Positions 51,673-59,982 of a stretch of 64,000 bases of DNA are shown piece after piece. Numbering within the stretch: position 1 is the first letter of the stretch; each line of letters starts with the position of its first letter. Location of the stretch: positions 1,937,761-2,001,760 of the forward strand of contig NZ_HG428741.1 of NCBI RefSeq assembly GCF_000380245.2. Reading direction: 5' to 3'. This DNA comes from Bacillus massiliigorillae (lineage in GTDB: Bacteria; Bacillota; Bacilli; Bacillales; DSM-1321). The notes beneath the pieces are model-generated. The model saw nothing but the letters and a program-made list of their open reading frames with translations. It was not told where the DNA came from and ran no database searches. Both the position numbers and the translations under genes were made by a program.

Positions 51673-51684
51673 ATAAATCTCTCC

Positions 51685-51885
51685 TTATCCTTTTATTTCT
51701 GCTAACGCTACTAGGTATTCTGTATTTAAAAGTGTTTGCATTTGCAAATCTTCTATTGTTGGTTGTGGTTCTATAGGAACATCTACTTGTATAGTTGTTT
51801 TTACAACATGCGAAACTGTTACTCCATCTCGTGAATATTCTATTACGTTCATATTACCTTCAATATATTCATTTAGAATAATCAT
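51685..51885 (-). CDS. Small prophage tail-region protein, 66 residues
   Basis: MIILNEYIEGNMNVIEYSRD, a beta-rich start, then VPIEPQPTIEDLQMQTLLNT, a helical end with LVALAEIKG. AGGTGATGAA precedes the ATG. The position just after tail fibre genes is that of small fibre-associated or XkdW-like proteins. Assignment is by position and pattern only. Confidence 0.55.
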   Translation of the reverse strand: MIILNEYIEGNMNVIEYSRDGVTVSHVVKTTIQVDVPIEPQPTIEDLQMQTLLNTEYLVALAEIKG

Positions 51886-51896
51886 TTCATCACCTA

Positions 51897-52349
51897 CTAT
51901 AATAATTTATATAATACGGTACAGCCACAAGAACCCTGTCCTGTTCCACTTCCTGAATTTCTAATACTTACAATTATGTTAGTACCTTCTCTATTAATAG
52001 GAATATAAGTACGGTGGATTCCTATTCCTAAATCATAAGTTTCGATTGCTGTACTAGCTACTTTAATTCGCAATTCAGAACCACCATTAGGATTTCCTAT
52101 TACTACACCTACTATTTTACATTTACCAGTAACATTTAAAACTTCTTTTGCATTACTCGTGTCGTTTGCGGCTGTAGATGCATACGCTGACATTTTAAAA
52201 GAAGGATCATATCCATCACCCATTCCATTAACTTTAGTCAAAATATTAGTAGTATCAGATTTAATATTTGTCGTAGTTGTTTTAATGTTAGTTGTATCAT
52301 TCTTAACACTATCTAATGTAGTTTTATCTGCAATACCAATACTAGGCAT
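51897..52349 (-). CDS. Probable tail fibre/receptor-binding protein, 150 residues
   Basis: The N-terminus has a heptad-like repeat (DTTNIKTTTTNIKSDTTNIL), a likely trimeric coiled coil; residues 50-150 are beta-rich (GVVIGNPNGGSELRIKVAST, then TYIPINREGTNIIVSIRNSG) and end SCGCTVLYKLL. This layout fits a small receptor-binding fibre tip. Not matched to a named family. Its start is directly after the stop of the 52351 gene. Confidence 0.55.
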   Translation of the reverse strand: MPSIGIADKTTLDSVKNDTTNIKTTTTNIKSDTTNILTKVNGMGDGYDPSFKMSAYASTAANDTSNAKEVLNVTGKCKIVGVVIGNPNGGSELRIKVASTAIETYDLGIGIHRTYIPINREGTNIIVSIRNSGSGTGQGSCGCTVLYKLL

Positions 52350-52350
52350 C

Positions 52351-52665
52351 TTACACTACCTCCTCATAATTAAAAGTAAGAACACCATTTATTACGCTAA
52401 ATCCATAACGATATGTTGTTGCTCCATCTATAAATTTATGTGGCAAATAATCGTTCTTATGTGACGTAAGCGCACTATCAACTGTATTAACTTCTTCTTT
52501 AGTAGCGAGTTTACTTAAATCAATGTTGCCAACTGCGTCTTGAACTTCTTGTTTTGTTGCTGCATTCAAATCGATTACATCTAAAATTGCATTAAATTGT
52601 GTTCTATTAAAATACTCATTACCATCTGGTTTAGGTATGTTCAAATTTGGAGTATTCGTTGCCAA
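52351..52665 (-). CDS. Probable tail fibre N-terminal/shaft protein, 104 residues
   Basis: Begins TPNLNIPKPDGNEYFNRTQF, a baseplate-attachment pattern of phage fibres (NIPKPDG...FN), then a helical region with heptads NLNAATKQEVQDAVG-like and a C-terminal YRYGFSVINGVLTFNYEEV. It follows the XkdU gene by 1 nt. Short for a fibre, so it may act with the next gene product as a two-protein fibre. Confidence 0.6.
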   Translation of the reverse strand: MATNTPNLNIPKPDGNEYFNRTQFNAILDVIDLNAATKQEVQDAVGNIDLSKLATKEEVNTVDSALTSHKNDYLPHKFIDGATTYRYGFSVINGVLTFNYEEVV

Positions 52666-52666
52666 G

Positions 52667-53233
52667 TTACATCACCTCTACTTCATCCCATGTTTTATTT
52701 AATGCATCTATTTGGTCCCATGTATAATTAAAAGAATCAAATCGGTCCCATGTTGTGAACGTGAATTCATAGTCAATAAGAAGATGAGCAGGAATGATTT
52801 CACGCAAAGCGTTTTTAATATCATCTAAATTTGGTGGAATACCTAACTTTCCAACAAAACGAATTAATATCGTATACTCTGCACTATTTTCAACGACTTC
52901 AACTTCTCCATTTAAATATGATTCAGCTACATTTTTCACTAAATCAACCGTGACTGTTCCAATACCACGAAGCTTAGAACGAACAACACTACGACGCTGA
53001 TCAATAGGCTTGCTTTCATCTGTTTTTATACCGCATAACTTTTCCCATCGCGACAATCCCCACGTGGCTGTCTCTACACTAAATTGCAAAAGTAAATCTT
53101 GTATATCAGCATTCAGTTGATCTATCATTTCTGATTCAACTCTTATGATTTCATTAGCCTCTCTAATGTCACGATAGTAGTAAGGTAGATAATTCATCAT
53201 TGATTGTTTTATATCTCGTTTATAATCGCTCAT
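52667..53233 (-). CDS. XkdU-like baseplate protein (DUF2313/YmfQ)
   Basis: A 188-residue baseplate component: MMNYLPYYYRDIREANEIIR near the start, SRWEKLCGIKTDESKPIDQR then RRSVVRSKLRGIGTVTVDLV, the DUF2313 signature. The C-terminus carries a threefold-like TWDxxD repeat (FTTWDRFDSFNYTWDQIDAL). Overlaps the baseplate J gene by 4 nt. Confidence 0.88.
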   Translation of the reverse strand: MSDYKRDIKQSMMNYLPYYYRDIREANEIIRVESEMIDQLNADIQDLLLQFSVETATWGLSRWEKLCGIKTDESKPIDQRRSVVRSKLRGIGTVTVDLVKNVAESYLNGEVEVVENSAEYTILIRFVGKLGIPPNLDDIKNALREIIPAHLLIDYEFTFTTWDRFDSFNYTWDQIDALNKTWDEVEVM

Positions 53234-54288
53234 GTAAACGTCACCGTTCCAACTACAGCTACTTGTTCACTCGTAATAGTAATATTAGTTGTTCCTTCAT
53301 TTATTGTGAGGTTTGAATAATCAATAAGAGATGGTACATCTATTAATAAACTAGCTATTTTAGCGTATCTAACAATCGGATCTTTAAAAGCTAGAGACTT
53401 TAGATAATCCGTTAGTAATTCTATAAATTCTTGTTTCGCTTCATCTAATGTTTTTCCTGTCGCTAGTGTAAGAGTTGCTGAAACATTAATATTTACTTCT
53501 GGTGCTCCTATTGTTGTAATAGTAGGTCCGACTGGTCTTTCTTCTTCAATATGATTAGCAGCTGCATCAATTATTGTTTGGTCTGGACATCGCTTATTGT
53601 CATCAAGAAGCACTACTTTTACTGTATTTCCACCATTCCAAGTAGGAAACACCTTTGCATCACCAATACCAGATACTTCTAGAGCCCACTGCTTATAATG
53701 ATTAGCATTACCACTAGTAGCAGGATTTTGAGCACGATTTTTAAGTCTTTTCAGTAATGATTCATCGCTTTCCTCATCTACTCCACCTTCAAAAGCTTGC
53801 TCGTTAATTACTGTAACAATTCCATATAAATCGCCTGGAGCTAATGCATTTATTTCTCCAGCAGCTACTTTTCCAGCAGCACCAGCTATTTCAGCTTCTG
53901 CAGTTACAATACTAGGCGTTTCTGTCAAAGTAACTTCTTCTTTAGTCACAAAAAATACCGATTCACCAACCGTTGTTTGTAAACGGGTGCCAATCGGTAT
54001 TAGCGTTCCAGCAGGTCCTGATAATGTAATCTCACCTGTAGCTTTTATGGCTGGTTTTCTTGGTACACCAAACGGAGTACATATATATTCTAAATAGATT
54101 CCTTCTGAAGTATCAGGAAAACCAAGTCCTAAAACGGTATCAAGTTCAGTATAAGCATTACCTACTTCAATAGCTGCAGGAGCTGTTAAATCATATGCAA
54201 CTGAACCTTCACGCTTATCAACATCATGCGATATATTATCAAGCATAGCAGCATGCAATAAATCAGGTGTTTTATCCTCATAAGCCAT
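53230..54288 (-). CDS. Baseplate J-like protein (XkdT)
   Basis: A 352-residue baseplate wedge protein. MAYEDKTPDLLHAAMLDNIS, then DVDKREGSVAYDLTAPAAIE, and FGVPRKPAIKATGEITLSGP are the Baseplate_J pattern. I chose the ATG before AYEDKT because GAGGAGG lies 9 nt upstream; an earlier ATG is 33 nt before. Overlaps the XkdS gene by 11 nt. Confidence 0.9.
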   Translation of the reverse strand: MAYEDKTPDLLHAAMLDNISHDVDKREGSVAYDLTAPAAIEVGNAYTELDTVLGLGFPDTSEGIYLEYICTPFGVPRKPAIKATGEITLSGPAGTLIPIGTRLQTTVGESVFFVTKEEVTLTETPSIVTAEAEIAGAAGKVAAGEINALAPGDLYGIVTVINEQAFEGGVDEESDESLLKRLKNRAQNPATSGNANHYKQWALEVSGIGDAKVFPTWNGGNTVKVVLLDDNKRCPDQTIIDAAANHIEEERPVGPTITTIGAPEVNINVSATLTLATGKTLDEAKQEFIELLTDYLKSLAFKDPIVRYAKIASLLIDVPSLIDYSNLTINEGTTNITITSEQVAVVGTVTFT

Positions 54289-54706
54289 TAATAGACACCT
54301 CCTCTGTGAACGCTTCTCCAATCATTGGAACGATGAATACACTAATCGCTAAGCTATTATCTAAACGTTCATAAGATACCTGTACATCTTCAATTCTGTC
54401 ATCATAAATAAGTGCCTCTTGTATCATACGTGGAACTACAGCATTAAGATATCCTTCAGTTGTTCCTCTCCCAATCAACTCTTCTTCAATCTCACTTCCA
54501 TATTGATCAGTATAAATAGGATATTTATTTCTTGCTGTCGATATAGCCTTCTGTACAAATTGCCGCAAAGCTAATTCTCCAACAATAAAGCTACCAATAC
54601 GTCCATTTTCAAAATCAATAAACCATGTCTTACTAGGTATTTCTACATTTTCATTTTCCATATATTCATCATACAAATAACTGTTGTTTTCTGGTGTAAG
54701 CGCCAT
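54278..54706 (-). CDS. XkdS-like baseplate protein (DUF2634, gp25-like)
   Basis: A 142-residue protein. KTWFIDFENGRIGSFIVGEL, then RQFVQKAISTARNKYPIYTD and GSEIEEELIGRG match DUF2634/XkdS. Known role by position: baseplate wedge. Directly follows XkdR with 0-nt spacing. Confidence 0.85.
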   Translation of the reverse strand: MALTPENNSYLYDEYMENENVEIPSKTWFIDFENGRIGSFIVGELALRQFVQKAISTARNKYPIYTDQYGSEIEEELIGRGTTEGYLNAVVPRMIQEALIYDDRIEDVQVSYERLDNSLAISVFIVPMIGEAFTEEVSINGL

Positions 54707-55054
54707 TTAATCACCTACTTTATTAATTACGTAATAATATTGTGTATCGTTATCTCCAATTACTGTTACCTTATCACCAGCTTTTAAACAACTCTTAAAA
54801 GTCACTTGCGAAATCGTTGTATTACCTATAATAATCGGTTCAATAAATCGAGTATGGTCTGTAAGATCATCTGCGATAATTAAATCATCACAATCAAGTA
54901 ATATACCATCAGATTCTAGATGTAATGAAAGATTAGGTAACGGAGATACAACAGTAGCTGTTTCAATGGACATTTCTTTATTAAATCCATGCTTTTTCAT
55001 TAATTGAACCATCTTAGCAGCTGGTGAACCTTCTATAGTTGAACGCTTGTCCAT
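54707..55054 (-). CDS. XkdR-like baseplate protein (DUF2577)
   Basis: A 115-residue protein: AAKMVQLMKKHGFNKEMSIE, then VVSPLPNLSLHLESDGILLD, and a C-terminal CLKAGDKVTVIGDNDTQYYY. Pattern and position are those of XkdR. Overlaps the XkdQ gene by 1 nt. Confidence 0.82.
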   Translation of the reverse strand: MDKRSTIEGSPAAKMVQLMKKHGFNKEMSIETATVVSPLPNLSLHLESDGILLDCDDLIIADDLTDHTRFIEPIIIGNTTISQVTFKSCLKAGDKVTVIGDNDTQYYYVINKVGD

Positions 55055-56508
55055 TATAAAACCCTCCTAATCTGCATAAAATGATTGCCCCAATATCCAC
55101 TTGTATAAGAATGAACTTTACAACCACTTGAAGCTAAACTAACGCATGTACCTTTTGAAACTACAATTCCTACATGTGAAACTCCAGATCTGTATGTTCC
55201 TTGGAAAAAGACTACATCACCAGCTTGAGCGTTAGCAGTAGATATCTTAGTTCCTTTAGCAATCTGTGAGCTTGTACCATGACCTATATCGATTCCTGCT
55301 GCTTGTTTATAAATATAATTTGTAAATCCAGAGCAATCACCAGTGCCATTTGTAATCGACTTGCTACCAAATACATAACGTAATTTACCAACATAACTGC
55401 GAGCCAATGAAACTACAGCAGATGCTTTAGTACCACCAATCGATACATTTTCATTAGCGTTGCTAGTAGAAGATGTCACAACATTGCTTGTATTTTCTTC
55501 AGGTGGTTCATAATCCAATTCAGCAACATCTAATGTTCTAGATAATGTAAGTGACATACGATGAACACCATCTGCATCAAAGCTATGCTCATCAGCAGTA
55601 ACATAAAAACCGCCTTGAATACCTGTCATATGGTTATATGCTCTCACCGACTTACCAGAGAATACGGAAGTATCACCAATAGATTCAACTGATACTTCTT
55701 TCGTTACTTTGTTAAGCTCTTTTAATAATGTTTCTGCTATCGGTTTCAATTGTGCATCTGTTTTTTCACTTTCATGTTGTTTTTCTCGTAAAATGCCGTA
55801 TTTCCGTATAGAAGCAGCATCAGATACACTAACACCTTTTGCATCTTCTCCACTAGATCCAGTTAAACGGATACTATTCTTCATATCTTCAATTGATTCT
55901 GAGTAAGTAGCACTTAAAAGATTAGTAGAATCAGAAACAATAAGTTGGACCATTTGTGCTTTTCTTTCACGTAATGTTAAGTTCCCTTGCTCGTTGTACA
56001 ACAAAAAAACCTTACCGGTCTTCTTCTTAGTTTCCGTTAAGGCTGTGGTAATCATATCGTATAACGTCATATCTCGAAGGATAAGTTTAGGAATAACATA
56101 TCCTGTATCATCTATTTTTCCATATTTAATGCCGTATTGCTTGCAAATCTCTTGCGCAATAATAGATGCTTTTTTATTTTTAAACACTTTAGAATCGCTG
56201 TTTTTCGCAAGATAATAATTAGAATCCCAAGCTGTAATAGTCATCGTACCATCACTATTCATTTCAGTATTAAAAATATTCCCACGAAAGAATTCTTTAC
56301 TACGTTTTTCACATCTTATTTCATGGCCACATTCAATACCAGACACAACTTTAGAAGAAGCATTTATCGTATTTTTTAATGTAATTTGACAACTACGTCC
56401 GCATTCAGCGATATTTCCACTCCATGCAATATCAGTCATTAGATACGTAAGATATGTGATTTTATTATTAGCATAATGTGCTACACGAAATGGTAAAGAA
56501 GCACTCAT
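55054..56508 (-). CDS. XkdQ-like tail hub protein fused to an NlpC/P60 cell-wall hydrolase
   Basis: A 484-residue two-part protein. Residues 1-330 are the XkdQ/YqbQ hub (gp27-like) domain: NIAECGRSCQITLKNTINAS, then GHEIRCEKRSKEFFRGNIFN and VYNHMTGIQGGFYVTADEHS-like. A linker rich in Ser/Asn (335-362) leads to an NlpC/P60 domain with catalytic Cys in GTGDCSGFTNY (about 393) and His in SGVSHVGIVV (about 446). Cuts cell-wall peptides while DNA is injected. Overlaps the LysM gene by 4 nt. Confidence 0.88.
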   Translation of the reverse strand: MSASLPFRVAHYANNKITYLTYLMTDIAWSGNIAECGRSCQITLKNTINASSKVVSGIECGHEIRCEKRSKEFFRGNIFNTEMNSDGTMTITAWDSNYYLAKNSDSKVFKNKKASIIAQEICKQYGIKYGKIDDTGYVIPKLILRDMTLYDMITTALTETKKKTGKVFLLYNEQGNLTLRERKAQMVQLIVSDSTNLLSATYSESIEDMKNSIRLTGSSGEDAKGVSVSDAASIRKYGILREKQHESEKTDAQLKPIAETLLKELNKVTKEVSVESIGDTSVFSGKSVRAYNHMTGIQGGFYVTADEHSFDADGVHRMSLTLSRTLDVAELDYEPPEENTSNVVTSSTSNANENVSIGGTKASAVVSLARSYVGKLRYVFGSKSITNGTGDCSGFTNYIYKQAAGIDIGHGTSSQIAKGTKISTANAQAGDVVFFQGTYRSGVSHVGIVVSKGTCVSLASSGCKVHSYTSGYWGNHFMQIRRVL

Positions 56509-57197
56509 CTCGGTATCACCAACTTCATTCCAATCTTTAATTTATTAGGATTGGAGCCAATCACATTTTTGTTAGCGTTATAGATTTTTCTCCATTGATT
56601 TCCGTCACCATATATCTCTTTTTTCTTTGCAATTAACCACAAACTATCTCCACTTTTAACAGTATATGACGCCACTTTAGTTGGAGTTGGAGCTGGTGGA
56701 CGAGAACTACTAGATCCGTTATTAGGTTTCGTATTTGGTTTAGATAAATCAGTAACAGTTACTTTCACATCACGATATTCTTTTAAAATTAAAGTATAGT
56801 AAATGTCTCCTGGAGCACCATATTTATTAGCATTAATACTAAAATCACGAATAGTAACCTTAACATCAACACCACCAGCACCTGTAACTAAGTATCGAAT
56901 CGGTTCACGTTTATTTCTCAATCCATTAATTAATGAATAGCAATCTTGCGGACTAGGAAAATTATTATATTCACAATAACTTGGATTATAAACAGATGGA
57001 AAAAAAGATTCGATTGTGAATTCTCGTAAACCTCTTTGTTTAATGTTGGTAACCTCACCAAGCCCCTCTACTTCATAGTCCTCATAATTAAATGGTGATT
57101 CATACGTATTCGCTTCCGGATTTACAGGTAATCTTAATTGGTTCTGCTTATTATAAATCAACCAAAATTCCACATTAAGATTTTCTTTCATAATCAT
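56505..57197 (-). CDS. XkdP-like LysM-domain tail protein
   Basis: A 230-residue protein. N-terminal domain with EVEGLGEVTNIKQRGLREFT and FPSPQDCYSLINGLRNKREP; Pro/Ser/Asn-rich linker (about 158-178); C-terminal LysM domain ASYTVKSGDSLWLIAKKKEI then ANKNVIGSNPNKLKIGMKLV. Links the hub to the tape measure and probably touches peptidoglycan. Overlaps the tape-measure gene by 4 nt. Confidence 0.88.
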   Translation of the reverse strand: MIMKENLNVEFWLIYNKQNQLRLPVNPEANTYESPFNYEDYEVEGLGEVTNIKQRGLREFTIESFFPSVYNPSYCEYNNFPSPQDCYSLINGLRNKREPIRYLVTGAGGVDVKVTIRDFSINANKYGAPGDIYYTLILKEYRDVKVTVTDLSKPNTKPNNGSSSSRPPAPTPTKVASYTVKSGDSLWLIAKKKEIYGDGNQWRKIYNANKNVIGSNPNKLKIGMKLVIPR

Positions 57198-58909
57198 GCT
57201 CCTGCACCACCAGACATTTCAATCTCGCGAACAATATGTTTCATTATTTCTTTAGATACTTTTCTCATATCTCCACCCACACCATGAAGGACAATATCAC
57301 CAGTAAATGTATAAACGTTACCTCCACTACCTTTGCTGTCAGCTTGTTTGGCTTGCTGTTTTGTTAATAGTCGTTCTCCTTCATGAGCTAAAATTGGAGT
57401 GTTATCTTTTGTAATTCGACGAGCTCCAACAGCTTTTTTACTTCCGCCAGTTACAAAGTTTTTTACTTTTTCCCAGTCGTTTTTAGCTCGATTATTAATC
57501 TCTTCACGTGCTTCACTAGTTCCCGGAAATATCTTATTAGTAAGCCAGTCCGTTCCTTTTTGTACACCCATACCTACACCAGCGAATAAAGCACCTGCAG
57601 GACCACCAACACCATAACCAAGAACAGCAGCTGCAACTATTTGACCTTGTGGGTGGTTTTTAAGGCCTTGAATAATACCATCAATAATAGCTCCACCTAT
57701 TTTCATTGTGGCTGTTGCTATTTGAGGCGCTGCTGCTTCTAAACCAGTTGCTGTTGCACTTGTAATTTTAGAAATTAAAGTAGATACTTTTTCATTACCG
57801 TCCTCATCCCACCATTTATTGAATTCCTGACCAGCTTTATCTAAAAAGAATCTAAATTTCTCACCAATGGTATCAAGTTTCTGGAATTCTGGATCGTTAA
57901 TAATTTTATTAATCCATGTGCCAACAGCAGATGCCGTTTCCGTAAATCCTTTTGTAATGGTTGTTATTAGATTAGAAGTGAATTTAATAGCGCCATTAAC
58001 TTTTTTAGGATCACCCATGAATTTATTTAACTTCTTAATAAACGGACCAATAGCTTTATCTAATGCTGGTTTACCAACTTTGATAAGTGCTTCATTAGCA
58101 CTCTCTTTAAATTGGTTCCAAGCACTACCAGATGTCTTGCCAATCTTCTTAATAGTTTTATCCGTGATACCCATCTTATTAAGAAGCTTATCCATCTCTT
58201 TCACTTGCTGCTTGATGGGTAATGTTTTAATACGGTTAACATCAGCTTTACTTATACCAAATCGTTCAGACATAGAAACACCATCACCACTAAATAACTC
58301 TTTCAAAGCAAAGGCAGCACCTTCTACACCTTGTGTTGGATCATATGCTGTTAATTTTTCGGTTAGCTTCCACATTTCTTTTAAATCACCCATGTTTTTA
58401 GTAGAGCTAATGAAAAACTTTGAGTTGTTAATCATATCATCAGTATTTAAAACAGGAGATTGAATGGCCATATTACGTAGCATATCTACATACTGATTAC
58501 CCTTTTTGTCGTTACCCATCATTCCTTGAATCATTACTTGCTGTGTTTCACGAGACATAGCCTGTCCAATCGTCTTTTCAAAAACACTTTTTCCAGCATA
58601 TATACCACCTACAGCACCAATTAACATTTGCATACCACTAAAAGGATTAAGCTTACTAAAAATGCTAGTAATCCTTCCTGCAACAGTTTTACTATGCGAT
58701 ACAAGAGACTCTAGTTTACTAGTAAAAGCATTTGTGCGTGGTGGTTCGATACGAGGACGAACAGTTTGAGAATTTAATCTCTGCATTCGTTCTAAACTCC
58801 CCTCAAGAGATTCTTGCATTAATCTATTTGAAGCAAGCACTCTATCTACTTCACGAGAAAATCTATTTTCTAAAGTGATTTCGGCACCAATTCTTGTTTC
58901 ATCAGCCAT
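57194..58909 (-). CDS. Tail tape measure protein (XkdO-like, short)
   Basis: A 571-residue protein, small for this family, implying a short tail. N-terminal heptads (NRFSREVDRVLASNRLMQES), a region of GMMGNDKKGNQYVDMLRNMA and FALKELFSGDGVSMSERFGI typical of tape measures, and a hydrophobic Gly/Ala stretch (AAAVLGYGVGGPAGALFAGV, about 440-460). The chosen ATG before ADETRI has AGAGGTG upstream and begins 11 nt after the stop of the frameshifted chaperone. Confidence 0.87.
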   Translation of the reverse strand: MADETRIGAEITLENRFSREVDRVLASNRLMQESLEGSLERMQRLNSQTVRPRIEPPRTNAFTSKLESLVSHSKTVAGRITSIFSKLNPFSGMQMLIGAVGGIYAGKSVFEKTIGQAMSRETQQVMIQGMMGNDKKGNQYVDMLRNMAIQSPVLNTDDMINNSKFFISSTKNMGDLKEMWKLTEKLTAYDPTQGVEGAAFALKELFSGDGVSMSERFGISKADVNRIKTLPIKQQVKEMDKLLNKMGITDKTIKKIGKTSGSAWNQFKESANEALIKVGKPALDKAIGPFIKKLNKFMGDPKKVNGAIKFTSNLITTITKGFTETASAVGTWINKIINDPEFQKLDTIGEKFRFFLDKAGQEFNKWWDEDGNEKVSTLISKITSATATGLEAAAPQIATATMKIGGAIIDGIIQGLKNHPQGQIVAAAVLGYGVGGPAGALFAGVGMGVQKGTDWLTNKIFPGTSEAREEINNRAKNDWEKVKNFVTGGSKKAVGARRITKDNTPILAHEGERLLTKQQAKQADSKGSGGNVYTFTGDIVLHGVGGDMRKVSKEIMKHIVREIEMSGGAGA

Positions 58910-58919
58910 ATTATCACCT

Positions 58920-59491
58920 CTATTTCGTATTAGATTCTTTAGTTGAATCAGATTCATCCTTAATTTCTTTTTCTATACAAGCAATAAGAAGCGTCTTAGC
59001 ACCAAGTGGCATTTTATAAAACTCATCAGGACGAACATGATGCCTTACCCATGCCCAATGCATGTAAAAAGCTTCACTGTCCGTCTCTATTAGTTTTTTA
59101 CTTCAGTAATTGCATCGCCTTTATAACCACTAAGTTCATTTATTGCACTATCGATTTTATCGATTTCACCAGGCAGAAATAATTTTTTAATCAAATCATA
59201 TGGTGTTTTCACACCAAAGTACTCCATTAGTTTAGTGCTTTTTAAATCGATATTTTTAATACCTTTTATTAGCATTAAATAAATTCTTTCAGCATTATCA
59301 TAAAATGGTTTTCCATTAGCATCTGTCTTCAAAATCTGGTCAGTTATTTCTTCAACTTCAGGTTGCGACAAACCACTAACATCTAAAACGAATGGATTTT
59401 CTTCTGTAGATAAACGAGATATTTTAATTTGTTTTGTATGTGGTTTAAACGTACCTTTATCCATGCTCATTAATAAATCAATAGTATTCAT
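58920..59491 (-). CDS. Tail assembly chaperone, -1 frameshift product (190 residues)
   Basis: At the end of the short chaperone frame, GTA AAA AAC TAA contains the canonical slippery heptamer A AAA AAC (59093-59099). Slipping back 1 nt reads VKKLIETDSEAFYMHWAWVR, then RPDEFYKMPLGAKTLLIACI and stops at 58920-58922, adding 57 residues. This is the arrangement known for lambda gpG/gpGT and for XkdN-like genes of Gram-positive phages. The second frame has no ribosome binding site or start of its own and directly precedes the tape measure gene. Confidence 0.85.
59090..59491 (-). CDS. Tail assembly chaperone XkdN-like (zero-frame product)
   Basis: A 133-residue protein: MNTIDLLMSMDKGTFKPHTK, then KISRLSTEENPFVLDVSGLS and DIDLKSTKLMEYFGVKTPYD-like. 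XkdN family by pattern and position before the tape measure gene. It should keep the tape measure soluble during tail assembly; a minor frameshifted form is made as well. GAGGAGG precedes the ATG. Confidence 0.88.
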   Translation of the reverse strand: MNTIDLLMSMDKGTFKPHTKQIKISRLSTEENPFVLDVSGLSQPEVEEITDQILKTDANGKPFYDNAERIYLMLIKGIKNIDLKSTKLMEYFGVKTPYDLIKKLFLPGEIDKIDSAINELSGYKGDAITEVKN

Positions 59492-59513
59492 TTAAAATCC
59501 TCCTCAAAAATAA

Positions 59514-59537
59514 AAGCGTAGGCAAAAGCCTACGCAA
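59514..59537 (-). terminator. Hairpin after the tail tube gene
   Basis: Perfect stem GCGTAGGC / GCCTACGC with an AAAA loop and a TTTTATTTTT tail on the minus strand, overlapping the end of the tube gene. Probably a partial terminator that sets the ratio of tube to downstream proteins. Confidence 0.8.
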
Positions 59538-59967
59538 TAGCATCAATTAATTCATAATCATCAAATGTAAAAGGTTTTTCCTCTTGAATAACTTTATTAG
59601 ATTCCCAATCAGCAAGAGTAATATCATCAAATTGTACGCCTGTAATAGCGATACGCTCCGAACCTAGTGAAGCTGGATCAGCAAGCTTACTAATAATTTC
59701 AGTAACCAATGGCTTTCCTTCTTTAAGAGCTTCAAGTTGCTTTTTCAGTATACGAGAATTAACTTTTGTAAAACGAACAGAACCAGTTCCGTCCCATCCC
59801 ATTACCTTTTTGCCACGTCCATTACGACGACCACAAATTAATACATCTTCTTTTAAAATGTTAATCTTAATTTGTAAGCCATATACTTCTGCCCACTTTT
59901 CTCCATCAATCCAACACTCTCCAAATGTACCGGAAATGCGTTGGTCAGCAGTATAATTTTCTGGCAT
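59530..59967 (-). CDS. Tail tube protein (XkdM-like)
   Basis: A 145-residue protein: RISGTFGECWIDGEKWAEVY, then LICGRRNGRGKKVMGWDGTG and SVRFTKVNSRILKKQLEALK match XkdM (DUF2001), the inner tube of contractile tails. Follows the sheath gene by 15 nt. Confidence 0.9.
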   Translation of the reverse strand: MPENYTADQRISGTFGECWIDGEKWAEVYGLQIKINILKEDVLICGRRNGRGKKVMGWDGTGSVRFTKVNSRILKKQLEALKEGKPLVTEIISKLADPASLGSERIAITGVQFDDITLADWESNKVIQEEKPFTFDDYELIDAIA

Positions 59968-59982
59968 TTATATCACCATCCT

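Noticed and set aside
57867..58463. 198-codon plus-strand ORF inside the tape measure gene
   Set aside because: It is antisense to a well-supported gene in a tightly packed late operon and is hydrophobic in the way of reversed coding DNA.
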